Shown: positions 44,955-52,751 of the stretch, piece by piece
How positions within the stretch are numbered: the stretch's first letter is position 1
Layout of the letters: each line of letters opens with the position of its first letter
Assembly (NCBI GenBank): GCA_000526435.1
Contig: JAGB01000001.1
Span: forward strand, 434,001-498,000
DNA: 64,000 nt
Reading direction: 5' to 3'
DNA from: Caldicoprobacter oshimai DSM 21659
GTDB taxonomy: Bacteria > Bacillota > Clostridia > Caldicoprobacterales > Caldicoprobacteraceae
The notes under the pieces: generated by a model
The model's database searches: none
Seen by the model: only the letters and a program-made list of their open reading frames with translations
What the model was told of the DNA's origin: nothing
Program-made: the position numbers and the translations under genes

Positions 44955-45338
44955 TCACTTAACTGGATAGGCCATGGTTGTCATCAAAGCCATCTCAGCC
45001 TGTGTGGTGTCCAGCCTGGAATATTGAACTATTATCGGCTGGTCGCTCTCCACCATTATGGCATAGGGCACGCCCTGGGGAACCTCGTTGCCATTTACGT
45101 CCTTTATCTTATCCAGACGTATATGGTTGGTGCGCTCGGCTTTGCACACAGCATGAAACTCCCTCATGGGCTCCCGATCTTCAAAATACAGCGTCAGGGT
45201 TATATGAGCGTCTTCCTTCCCTGGATTGAGAACGCATACCGCTTCGTGGCTCACATAGTGGCCCGGACTGCTTATAGGAGGATAATAACAATCCGGTATG
45301 TACCACACTTTTGCTCCAGCTTTTTGATCTGTATTCAT
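44955..45338 (-). CDS. Small ASRT-like protein (Anabaena sensory rhodopsin transducer family)
   Basis: The protein has 127 residues from the ATG at 45338, seven bases after GGAGG. The whole length fits the ASRT/DUF1362-type beta-sandwich family: VWYIPDCYYPPISSPGHYVS, HEAVCVLNPGKEDAHITLTL, YFEDREPM, then PIIVQYSRLDTTQAEMALMT and a final AYPVK. No signal peptide, so it is cytoplasmic. Non-photosynthetic members have been proposed to bind carbohydrates. Its place between rhaI and rhaB supports a role in sensing or handling rhamnose or its phosphate, not light. Confidence 0.8.
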   Translation of the reverse strand: MNTDQKAGAKVWYIPDCYYPPISSPGHYVSHEAVCVLNPGKEDAHITLTLYFEDREPMREFHAVCKAERTNHIRLDKIKDVNGNEVPQGVPYAIMVESDQPIIVQYSRLDTTQAEMALMTTMAYPVK

Positions 45339-45477
45339 CAATCCACCTCCAACAACAGTGAGATTTTGCCATTTTATAGGGCCAGTAACTTTCTCTTCGA
45401 CAATTTATAATACTAAAGTACAACAATTACAACATCCGATACGCTACTCATATGCGTAGGCTGCGGTAGTCTCTACA

Positions 45478-46950
45478 TCACACCACTTTCAAGAACCTCT
45501 CATAAGCCTCATCCCATGCCTCTACATCTTGCGGCATGTAATCCACCGTTGGGAAAGAAGCCTTGATAATCAGCCTAATCTCACGCAGGTTGGCCACTTC
45601 ACCCAAGGCTTTAGCCTGCATCATCAAATTGCCTATAGCGGTTGCTTCTGTAGGTCCGCATATCACCGGCCTATTTATGGCATTAGCGGTGAACTGATTC
45701 AACAGCTTATCCTTCGTGCCCCCGCCTACTATGTGGAGAACCTTCAACGGCCTGTTCAATATCTTTTCCAGCCTTTCAATGGTCCATCGGTATTTCATTG
45801 CAAGGCTTTCATAGACGCAGCGCAGGATCTCGCCCTTGGTCTGAGGCACCGCTTGCCCGGTTCTGGCACAGAAGTTCTGAATGGCCTGCGGCATATTGCT
45901 GGGCGCATAGAAATCGTCATGATCAGGATCGATAAACGCCTTAAACGGCTCGCTGCCCCTTGCCATTTCCTCAAGCTGTGCATAGCTATAAACCTCGCCC
46001 TGACGATCCCATACCCGCTTGCATTCCTGAATAATCCAGAGCCCCATGATGTTCTTCAAAAACCTGTAGCTGTTTTCGGCGCCTCCTTCGTTGGTGTAAT
46101 TCCACTGAAGCGCCTGTTCATTTATAATGGGCTCCTTCACCTCTACGCCCATCAATGACCATGTACCGCTGCTCAAATATACATAGTCGTCCTCCAGAGC
46201 AGGTACCGCCACGACGGCCGAACCGGTATCATGAGTGGCAACCGCGATTACCGGCACCCTGCCTATATTTAGCTCTTCCGCTATATGCGAGGCAATGTTC
46301 CCTCTTATGGTTCCGGGCTGTTGTATCGAAGTGAATATGTGATCCGGCAAGCCTAAAGCCTTTATAAGGTCAGTACACCAGGTTTTGCTGCGCGCCTCCA
46401 GAAGCTGACTGGTGGACGCTTCGGTATACTCAGTAGACTTTTCGCCTGTCAGGAAATAAGCCAGTAGGTCTGGCATAAACAACAGCGTATCGGCTTTTTC
46501 TAAAACAGAAGAGTTTCTCTCTTTAAGGGCAAGCAGCTGGTAAATGGTGTTAAACTTTTGGAAGGCTATGCCGGTATACTCGTAAATTTTTTCTTTGGGC
46601 ACAACAGCAAAGGCCTTTTCCATCATTCCTTCAGTCTGGCTATCACGATAATGGTATGGATTGCCCAGCAGTTCTCCCGATGAATCCAAAAGGCCGAAGT
46701 CTACGCCCCAGGTATCGATACCCAGTGAGGACAGCTCGCCATCAACGCTGTGGGCAAATTTCAATAATCCTTGCCGCATCTCCCAGAAAAGCCTCAAGAC
46801 ATCCCAGTATGTATGTCCCCCAACCTTTACAGGGTCATTTGAAAACCGGTGTATCTCCTCTATCGATAGCTTTTTGCCATCAAACCGCCCCAAAATGGCC
46901 CTTCCGCTGCTGGCCCCAAAGTCAAATGCCAGCAAATTTAAAGTTTTCAT
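45478..46950 (-). CDS. rhaB: Rhamnulokinase
   Basis: The protein has 490 residues of the FGGY sugar-kinase fold. Phosphate-binding start NLLAFDFGASSGRAILGRF (5-23), substrate region SLGIDTWGVDFGLLDSSGEL, ATP-binding HDTGSAVVAVPALEDDYVYL, SGTWSLMGVE and the C-terminal HIVGGGTKDKLLNQFTANAI. It phosphorylates L-rhamnulose to L-rhamnulose 1-phosphate. AGGAGGAATG precedes the ATG. The aldolase needed next in the pathway is not in this window. Confidence 0.96.
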   Translation of the reverse strand: MKTLNLLAFDFGASSGRAILGRFDGKKLSIEEIHRFSNDPVKVGGHTYWDVLRLFWEMRQGLLKFAHSVDGELSSLGIDTWGVDFGLLDSSGELLGNPYHYRDSQTEGMMEKAFAVVPKEKIYEYTGIAFQKFNTIYQLLALKERNSSVLEKADTLLFMPDLLAYFLTGEKSTEYTEASTSQLLEARSKTWCTDLIKALGLPDHIFTSIQQPGTIRGNIASHIAEELNIGRVPVIAVATHDTGSAVVAVPALEDDYVYLSSGTWSLMGVEVKEPIINEQALQWNYTNEGGAENSYRFLKNIMGLWIIQECKRVWDRQGEVYSYAQLEEMARGSEPFKAFIDPDHDDFYAPSNMPQAIQNFCARTGQAVPQTKGEILRCVYESLAMKYRWTIERLEKILNRPLKVLHIVGGGTKDKLLNQFTANAINRPVICGPTEATAIGNLMMQAKALGEVANLREIRLIIKASFPTVDYMPQDVEAWDEAYERFLKVV

Positions 46951-47371
46951 GCCGATACATTCCTCCTTTTATCCGTTAATAATTATAACAGGTAAACTAC
47001 CAACCACCTGTAGAGGTGGTGACTTTGTGAGAAGTTTGGCCTATCTGCTCAACAGCAGACTCGCCAGCTACTTTAAGTCATGTATATTTACCTTTGCCCG
47101 CAATTCATCTCCAACTTATAGAAGATAAAATTTTGTTGCATATTTCAAATAAAACAACAAAAATAACACAAAAATAACACAACCTAACAAGCTATTGTTA
47201 AACCTACAGCTATATTTTTAAAAGAGCACCACATTTACTATTATACAAATTGGACATTCATATTAAAATCCCTTTTTTAAAGTTTTTATTTTTTATCAGA
47301 AAAGATGTTAAATATAAACACAATATATGTTCGAAATTACATGAAACAAAAAACCACATTATATAAAGAGA
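46951..47371. other. 421-base intergenic region upstream of rhaB
   Basis: A small hairpin with 7-base arms (47003-47009, 47014-47020; ACCACCT/AGGTGGT) lies about 50 bases before rhaB and could be an operator or an old IS end. The right half is very AT-rich and contains the repeated AAATAACACAA (around 47160-47180), with no gene. Both flanking genes are on the minus strand, so this holds the rhaB promoter and the end of the antiporter transcript. Confidence 0.4.
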
Positions 47372-48541
47372 TCACGCCTTTATTTCTCCCGCTTTTTGCA
47401 GCGCTGTTTTGGCAACCACTGGGCCGACCAACTCGTATACTACAGTTGCAGCCAAAATTATGGTTCTTATGGCTATACCTTGTGCCTCCAACTGGGATTG
47501 CGCTAATATGGACAAACCTATCGCCACACCAGCCTGTGGAATTAACGTAAAGCCCAAATATCTACTTATATTCTCTGGATAGTGTACAATTTTGCATCCC
47601 AGCCATGCTCCCACCATCTTACCAATAACTCTTACAAGAATATATGCGATCCCCACTATGCCTACCCGCACAAGTACACTGATATCCAAATCAGCTCCTG
47701 ATACTGTAAAGAAAGCAACAAACAGTGGTGGAGTTATCCTATCAATGATTGAAAGTAACCTACTACTCCTGCGGCCAGCATTGGCAGCCACAGTTCCCAA
47801 CATCATGCAAGCCAGAAGGGTAGAGACATTAAAAAATTCCGCTATCCCTACGGTAAACAGCACTGTTGCCGTTGTTATGCTCAAAAGCTCGTCTTCACCC
47901 TTTGCCTTGCCTGCTATATAGACCAATACCAGGCCAATAATGCCTCCTACTATAAGTGCAAACACTATTTCCCATAGTGGCATCAATATAGTCTGCCACA
48001 GCGGAGCCTTCTCCGGGCTCAGCAGTTGTTTAGCAATTGCCATACACAATCCAAAAGCGATTATTCCTGTTGCGTCATCCATAGCTACTACGCCGAGCAA
48101 AGTATCCACTAAAGGGCCTTTTGCATTATACTGCCTTATAACCATAATAGTGGCAGCAGGAGCTGTAGCCGCAGCAATAGCTCCAAGCACAACACTGAAA
48201 GCCACCGGCTGATTTAAAACAATAATCATAAACAGGGAAACCATTACAACAGCTCCCAGAGATTCCAATACCGTGATTATAATAATATTCTTGCCTGTTT
48301 TCTTTATAAGGTCTAAACTAAACTGGCTTCCTATGCTATAGGCAATAAAACCCAGAGCCATTTCTGAAATGATGTCGAACTTCGAAACGACATCCTTCGG
48401 TATCAGCTTCAATACAAATGGCCCTACGACGATCCCAGCCAGAATATATCCTGTCACATTTGGCAACTTAACTTTGGATACCAACCGCGCTCCCAATAAT
48501 CCTGCGAATAGGAGTACGGCGACATAGTACAATGTGTGCAT
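47372..48541 (-). CDS. Monovalent cation/proton antiporter, CPA2 family
   Basis: The protein has 389 residues and about 12 membrane helices, without the C-terminal NAD-binding TrkA domain of Kef proteins. Typical stretches: LPNVTGYILAGIVVGPFVLK, ALGFIAYSIGSQF, AAATAPAATIMVIRQYNAKG, GVVAMDDATGIIAFGLC (with the conserved Asp pair region) and FTVSGADLDISVL. It exchanges Na+ or K+ for protons. It starts 40 bases after the PII-like gene, so the small protein is a probable regulator. Confidence 0.92.
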   Translation of the reverse strand: MHTLYYVAVLLFAGLLGARLVSKVKLPNVTGYILAGIVVGPFVLKLIPKDVVSKFDIISEMALGFIAYSIGSQFSLDLIKKTGKNIIIITVLESLGAVVMVSLFMIIVLNQPVAFSVVLGAIAAATAPAATIMVIRQYNAKGPLVDTLLGVVAMDDATGIIAFGLCMAIAKQLLSPEKAPLWQTILMPLWEIVFALIVGGIIGLVLVYIAGKAKGEDELLSITTATVLFTVGIAEFFNVSTLLACMMLGTVAANAGRRSSRLLSIIDRITPPLFVAFFTVSGADLDISVLVRVGIVGIAYILVRVIGKMVGAWLGCKIVHYPENISRYLGFTLIPQAGVAIGLSILAQSQLEAQGIAIRTIILAATVVYELVGPVVAKTALQKAGEIKA

Positions 48542-48580
48542 ATTCTCAACTCCTTCTCGTTTTAGATTTTATCTGCAATT

Positions 48581-48922
48581 TTATTCTGCAATGCCTTCAA
48601 CATAGTTGACGGGGATGGTAAAGAGTATTCCAACTCCTGGCTTATTCAAATCCCCCACTTTCCTTTTGATTACATCTATGGCCAACAGAACCTGCTCATC
48701 TTTGAGAACTACAAAAATAGTCTTATTATATGGATAGCTTTCATTTATAATCATCCTCATAGAAGCAAATATGGGTATATTATTCAGCTTATCCTCTCCC
48801 ACAACCCTTGCCATGCCCATGCTGTCTATAACGGTTGCACCTTTTATGCCAACATCAATAAATCCCTCAAGGATGTCCTCTAGGCAATCCACCTTGTTTA
48901 ATATAAGTACCAAGACCTGCAT
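48581..48922 (-). CDS. PII-like signalling protein
   Basis: The protein has 113 residues from the second in-frame ATG (48922), since GGAGGG directly abuts the first. The fold pattern is that of GlnB-like ferredoxin-type proteins: QVLVLILNKVDCLEDILEGF, GIKGATVIDSMGMARVV (T-loop side), then KTIFVVLKDEQVLLAIDVIK and a final strand GVGILFTIPVNYVEG. The classical GlnB uridylylation T-loop is absent. Genes of this kind beside membrane transporters usually gate the transporter in response to a nucleotide; here the neighbour is a CPA2 antiporter. Confidence 0.8.
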   Translation of the reverse strand: MQVLVLILNKVDCLEDILEGFIDVGIKGATVIDSMGMARVVGEDKLNNIPIFASMRMIINESYPYNKTIFVVLKDEQVLLAIDVIKRKVGDLNKPGVGILFTIPVNYVEGIAE

Positions 48923-48938
48923 GACCATCCCTCCATTT

Positions 48939-49517
48939 CTAGTTTAACTCATCCAGCGTCAATGAAAAGCTGGGCGCGAATTGCTCCATGAAATACTTGA
49001 CCTCCGGGTAATCCATTTGGTCTATCTGGGCCTTTATGGCCTTCATGGCTTTTGAAAACTCCTGATTCCCTGCCTTTATCTCCTCAACGCATTTTAGATA
49101 TGCACATATCTTATCGGCCGCCTTAACTATTCTCCAGTGCTCGGCGTCCTTCTCCTCAATAAAAAATAAACTGCTGTACTCATCCCTTAGCTCTTCGGGC
49201 AACATATCCAGCAGCTTTTTAGCAGCAATCCTTTCGATTTCCTTATATGCCCTGCTTATCTCAGGATTAAAGTATTTGATGGGGGTAGCCAAATCGCCGG
49301 TTATGACCTCGGAAGCCTCATGGAATACCGCCAGGGCCAGTACCCTCTCCGGATTGACCTTGCCACCGAAAAATTTGTTCTTTATAACCGCCAATCCATG
49401 CGCAATCATGGCCACCTGCAGGCTGTGTTCCTGAATGTTTTCCTGACAGGTGTTTCTCATAAGGCCCCAGCGCTGTATGAACTTCATCCTTGATAGATAG
49501 GCAAAGAAATGGCTCAA
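48939..49517 (-). CDS. YfbR-like 5'-deoxynucleotidase (HD domain)
   Basis: The protein has 192 residues. The start is a TTG at 49517, eight bases after GGGAGG. The HD-domain metal ligands are in NIQEHSLQVAMIAHGL, FHEASEVITGDLATPIKY and KAADKICAYLKCVEEI. Members dephosphorylate deoxynucleoside 5'-monophosphates. Length is normal (E. coli YfbR about 199). It heads the operon with the PII-like and antiporter genes; the functional link is unclear. Confidence 0.9.
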   Translation of the reverse strand: MSHFFAYLSRMKFIQRWGLMRNTCQENIQEHSLQVAMIAHGLAVIKNKFFGGKVNPERVLALAVFHEASEVITGDLATPIKYFNPEISRAYKEIERIAAKKLLDMLPEELRDEYSSLFFIEEKDAEHWRIVKAADKICAYLKCVEEIKAGNQEFSKAMKAIKAQIDQMDYPEVKYFMEQFAPSFSLTLDELN

Positions 49518-49574
49518 TTGGAATTCCTCCCAAAGTGTTATAAAATTTTTGATAGCACCCCTTGCTTATTTATC

Positions 49575-49602
49575 ATTTTAGCACAGCTCTTCATGAAATC
49601 AA
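49575..49602 (-). promoter_or_regulatory. Promoter of the YfbR/PII-like/antiporter operon
   Basis: On the minus strand TTGATT (49597-49602) and TAAAAT (49575-49580) are 16 bases apart, about 60 bases before the TTG start. Confidence 0.5.
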
Positions 49603-49682
49603 ACCCTTGCGTGGAATAAAATCCTCTACAGTATCAAATACTTACCTATAAATAACAAAACTAATAAAAAGGAGTGATAGCT

Positions 49683-50987
49683 ATGGCATTAATGCAATAT
49701 CTGTACAGCCGGCTGGTGGATCAAATACTGGAAAAGATGAGCGACATGAAAATGGTCAAAGTCCCCTGGCTGGTGGACAACTATTCTTTCTTAAAATTCA
49801 TGGGAATTGCCGAGCGGGCAAAAAACGGGCAACCCCTCATGCAACCCTTAGGTTCTACCCTCAACTTCAAAGATTTTCAGGACTTGATGTTCATCCCAAA
49901 TATGTTTCCAACTCCAGATGGTACCGAAATGGACACCCAGGTAGTGATAGGGAAAAACGCTAAAAAACCCATGATACTTCCTGTGCCATTTATGATCGCA
50001 GGCATGGCCTACGGCGCCTCTATAAGCCTGCAGCTTAAAATAGCCTTAGCCAAAGCCTCTGCATCCATAGGAACTGCCACCAATTCGGGCGAGGCAGGCT
50101 TTTTGCAAAAAGAGCGCGACATAGCTAAATTTTATGTGGTGCAGTACAACCGTGCAGGCTGGGGCAATGCCCCGGAGGAACTCAAACAGGCTGACATGAT
50201 CGAAATTAAGATGGGCCAGGGAGCCAGTGCGGGTGACGGATTTAAAATAGGGAATAAGTTAATTGGAGATGAATTCCGAAAACACTTAAAACTTAAAGAA
50301 GGGCAGGACGCCGTAATGCCCACACGGTTCCCCGACATAAACAATAGAGATGACCTTAAGCGAAAGGTAGATGAACTGAGAGAATTAACCGGCGGCGTTC
50401 CGATAGCTATCAAAATTGCAGCAGGAAATATCGAACAGGATCTGGATACTGTCCTATACGCCGGTGCCGATGCTGTGGTAATTGACGGTGCCCAAGGTGA
50501 AACAGCAGGGAGCGCAGAAATAACCATCAACAATTTCGGCATCCCTACCCTGTACGCGCTGGTGCGCGCAGTAGAATACCTGGAGAAGAACAATTGCAGG
50601 GACAAGATATCTCTAATTATGACAGGGGGTTTTAGAGACAGCGGCGATATGCTAAAAGCCAAAGCGCTTGGAGCGGATGCTTTTTACATCGGATATCCGG
50701 TGGCTATTGCGGCTATATACACGCAGCTAAATAAGTTGCCTGCTGGAGCCAGCCCCACCGACCTTTATCTTTACAATGGCAAACATACTGAACTGCTCGA
50801 CATAGGCGAAGCAGCCGGCTGTGCTAGCAACTTCTTGAAAGCCTTACAGGAAGAAATGGATATTGCCCTCCGCTGTCTTGGGAAAAATTCCATTCATCAG
50901 CTAAACAAAGATGATATGGTAGCGCTCACTCCCGAAATGGCGCAGATAACCGGAGTAAAGCTGGGATATAACGTTCACCCCATTTAA
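49683..50987 (+). CDS. Glutamate synthase-type FMN-binding domain protein
   Basis: The protein has 434 residues from the ATG at 49683, eight bases after AAGGAG. It consists mostly of the FMN-binding TIM barrel of the glutamate synthase central domain (MILPVPFMIAGMAYGASIS, IGTATNSGEAGFL, DMIEIKMGQGASAGDGFKI, IAIKIAAGNIEQDLDTVLYA, DAVVIDGAQGETAGSAEITI, LIMTGGFRDSGDMLKAKALG). The amidotransferase domain and the Cys cluster of full-length GltB are absent, so it is like archaeal-type stand-alone barrels. True glutamate synthase activity is unproven; a different FMN-dependent redox role is possible. It is monocistronic. Confidence 0.85.
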   Translation: MALMQYLYSRLVDQILEKMSDMKMVKVPWLVDNYSFLKFMGIAERAKNGQPLMQPLGSTLNFKDFQDLMFIPNMFPTPDGTEMDTQVVIGKNAKKPMILPVPFMIAGMAYGASISLQLKIALAKASASIGTATNSGEAGFLQKERDIAKFYVVQYNRAGWGNAPEELKQADMIEIKMGQGASAGDGFKIGNKLIGDEFRKHLKLKEGQDAVMPTRFPDINNRDDLKRKVDELRELTGGVPIAIKIAAGNIEQDLDTVLYAGADAVVIDGAQGETAGSAEITINNFGIPTLYALVRAVEYLEKNNCRDKISLIMTGGFRDSGDMLKAKALGADAFYIGYPVAIAAIYTQLNKLPAGASPTDLYLYNGKHTELLDIGEAAGCASNFLKALQEEMDIALRCLGKNSIHQLNKDDMVALTPEMAQITGVKLGYNVHPI

Positions 50988-51101
50988 ATCGATTTTCCAA
51001 CAAGCTATGTGATTATGCGTCAATTCATCCACTTGCTGGATTTATGAAATTAAGCAGCCCAAAAGCTGAAAATTAATGGAATATTTTTTAACGGGAGCAT
51101 A

Positions 51102-51130
51102 TTGCCTCCCAAATTTTTTTTTGATATAAT
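51102..51130 (+). promoter_or_regulatory. Promoter of the folT leader
   Basis: TTGCCT (51102-51107) and a perfect TATAAT (51125-51130) are spaced by exactly 17 bases, 27 bases before the riboswitch begins. Confidence 0.8.
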
Positions 51131-51156
51131 GTAGCGAAAATAACTACGTAAAAGGA

Positions 51157-51257
51157 TGGGCAGAGTAGGTGCTGCGCGTTAAGTGCCAGGGGATGGGATG
51201 TTGCCCCTGGACGAAAGGCTTAAATGGCCTGCGATGCAGTACCGCATCCGCTGCCAC
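51157..51257 (+). promoter_or_regulatory. folT leader: THF riboswitch (folT class)
   Basis: The stretch has the conserved THF-riboswitch blocks in order: GGCAGAGTAGGTGCTG, GCGTTAAGTGCCAGGGGATG, GGGATGTTGCCCCTGGACGAA, and the closing GCATCCGCTGCC which pairs with the start. It binds reduced folates and should shut down the folate transporter gene behind it. Two alternative downstream hairpins (51253-51260 with 51289-51296; 51281-51289 with 51310-51318) share bases with the closing helix and with each other, giving a plausible switch. Confidence 0.93.
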
Positions 51258-51334
51258 CTTGTATGAGAGAAGGCATTTCGTTCTCTTTAAGGTGGCATTC
51301 TCTGCCATCTAAAGAGAAAGGAGGTGCTTTTTTT

Positions 51335-51862
51335 ATGGAAAGCCGCATAAAAAAGATGGCGTACACCGGTCTGCTTACTGCAATAAGCGTCATACTCACG
51401 CGTTTTTTTGCAGGTAATATCAACATCTTGGGCGTCTTCGCCCTGCGCCTCAGCTTCGGCGAGGTCCCCATAATGTTAAGCGGCATTTTGCTGGGACCTG
51501 TATACGGAATAGCCTGCGGTGCTTTGTCCGACCTCATAGGATATGCCATCAGTCCGGTTGGTGGCCCCTATTTTCCGGGATTTACCTTAACATCTGCTTT
51601 AACAGGGCTAATCCCCGGCTTGATGGCCAGGTACTATCGCAATTACTGGAACTGGTTCTCTATAATAACGGTAGTTACAGCTACAGCCGCAGTTTCCGTT
51701 CTGCTTAACACGCTGTGGCTGAGCCTCTTGCACGGCAAAGCATACCTGGCGCTGTTACCGCCCAGAATCATTGGCAAAGCTCTTTTAATCCCCGCATATG
51801 TCATCATTTTAAAACTGGTTATCAAACACTCACAGCAAGTTTTCTATTTTACAAGGCAGTGA
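51335..51862 (+). CDS. folT: Folate ECF transporter S component FolT
   Basis: The protein has 175 residues from the ATG at 51335; GGAGGTG lies nine bases upstream and just after the riboswitch hairpins. About six membrane helices with S-component features: the N-terminal KMAYTGLLTAISVILTRFF (the Ala-helix that meets EcfT), LSFGEVPIMLSGILLGPVYG, ALSDLIGYAISPVGGPYFPG and a C-terminal RIIGKALLIPAYVIILKLVI. It binds folate and uses a shared EcfA/A'/T energy module encoded elsewhere. The THF riboswitch in its leader strongly supports the substrate. Confidence 0.94.
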   Translation: MESRIKKMAYTGLLTAISVILTRFFAGNINILGVFALRLSFGEVPIMLSGILLGPVYGIACGALSDLIGYAISPVGGPYFPGFTLTSALTGLIPGLMARYYRNYWNWFSIITVVTATAAVSVLLNTLWLSLLHGKAYLALLPPRIIGKALLIPAYVIILKLVIKHSQQVFYFTRQ

Positions 51863-51864
51863 AC

Positions 51865-51894
51865 ATTCTCCCCCTAATTAATTAGGGGGAGAAT
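51865..51894. terminator. 30-base perfect palindrome after folT
   Basis: ATTCTCCCCCTAATT and its exact complement are joined without a spacer directly after the folT stop. A hairpin with seven G-C-rich pairs would form in RNA from either strand. It has no T run, so it may be a factor-aided terminator or a DNA-level site. Confidence 0.5.
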
Positions 51895-51918
51895 ATCGCA
51901 CTTCTCTTTCTCTCAGGG

Positions 51919-52029
51919 TCATGCCCCGAAAGCATTGAGCACTCTGGTAGCTATGCTTAGTGCCTCCACCTTATCCGCATCCGACTGATAGCCGCACTTG
52001 TTACACTTAAACCAGTCCTGAGTTTTTCA
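51919..52029 (-). pseudogene. tnpB fragment: C-terminal fragment of an IS605-type tnpB
   Basis: On the minus strand about 36 codons read DWFKCNKCGYQSDADKVEAL, then SIATRVLNAFGA and TGA. This is the second half of the TnpB zinc finger (CxxC) with the following NxxA-type helix. A stop directly upstream (TGA at 52027-52029) ends any extension and the first CxxC pair is missing. It is an old remnant, not the same as the element at 36.7-37.9 kb. Confidence 0.6.
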
Positions 52030-52075
52030 GATGTACCAGGAAATGTTCCGCATGGCTGATAAGTTTTGAATGTTT

Positions 52076-52750
52076 TTAAGTTATAGTTATGTGCCCATCG
52101 CTGATCTTGAATATCCTGTCACACCTCTTTGCTATAAGCTCGTTGTGAGTGACTATCAGCAGCGTCTTGCCTTTAGCTACAAGGTCCTCCAATATATTCA
52201 TCACCTTTTCGGCATTTTCAACATCCAGCAAACCCGTTGGCTCATCGGCGAGTATTACTTCGGGGTCATTGATTATAGCCCGCGCAATTGCCACCCTCTG
52301 CCTCTCCCCACCCGACAAGTTCTTCACCTTCTCTTTTATCTTGACCTCCAGGCCTACCTTTTCCAAAACCTCCCTCACCATCTCCTTCCGCTTCCGTTTT
52401 GTGGTCCTGTGTGGAGAATAAAGCAGCGGTATCTCTATGTTTTGAAATACGGTATCCTCCTCCACCAAAAGAAATTCCTGAAATATGTACCCGAAAAATT
52501 TATTTCTCATCCTGGCCCTTTCTTTAACGGATAACGAGGAGACGTTTTTCCCCTCTAAATATACTTCCCCCTCGGTAGGCTGGATTAAAAGCCCTATTAT
52601 ATTCAATAGCGTTGTTTTCCCCGAACCCGATGGGCCAACTATGGCAACCTTTTCGCCCCTGTTGACCTCAAAGGACACGCCTTTTAAAACCAGATTTTTG
52701 CTTCTCCCGCTTATGTATTCCTTCTTTATATTTTGAACCTTAATGATCAA
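52076..52750 (-). CDS. ABC transporter ATP-binding protein, LolD/MacB type
   Basis: The protein has 224 residues. A TTG at 52750 is the start (GGAGGG ten bases upstream). Walker A GPSGSGKTT (about 39-47), Q-loop GYIFQEFLLV, signature LSGGERQRVAIARAI, Walker B VILADEPTGLLD and the H-loop LIVTHNE are all present. It works with FtsX-like permeases encoded just upstream, as in lipoprotein- or peptide-export systems. It starts two bases after the damaged permease gene. Confidence 0.92.
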   Translation of the reverse strand: MIIKVQNIKKEYISGRSKNLVLKGVSFEVNRGEKVAIVGPSGSGKTTLLNIIGLLIQPTEGEVYLEGKNVSSLSVKERARMRNKFFGYIFQEFLLVEEDTVFQNIEIPLLYSPHRTTKRKRKEMVREVLEKVGLEVKIKEKVKNLSGGERQRVAIARAIINDPEVILADEPTGLLDVENAEKVMNILEDLVAKGKTLLIVTHNELIAKRCDRIFKISDGHITIT

Positions 52751-52751
52751 C

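Noticed and set aside
45529-46158. 209-codon open frame on the plus strand opposite rhaB
   Set aside because: It mirrors rhamnulokinase codon structure; the sequence has no recognisable domain.
47003-47020. The small hairpin before rhaB as a riboswitch or T-box
   Set aside because: It has only seven base pairs and none of the conserved T-box or riboswitch blocks.
52070-52534. Long open frame on the plus strand opposite the ABC ATPase gene
   Set aside because: It is a shadow of the well-supported ATPase gene on the minus strand, with no family features and no ribosome binding site.
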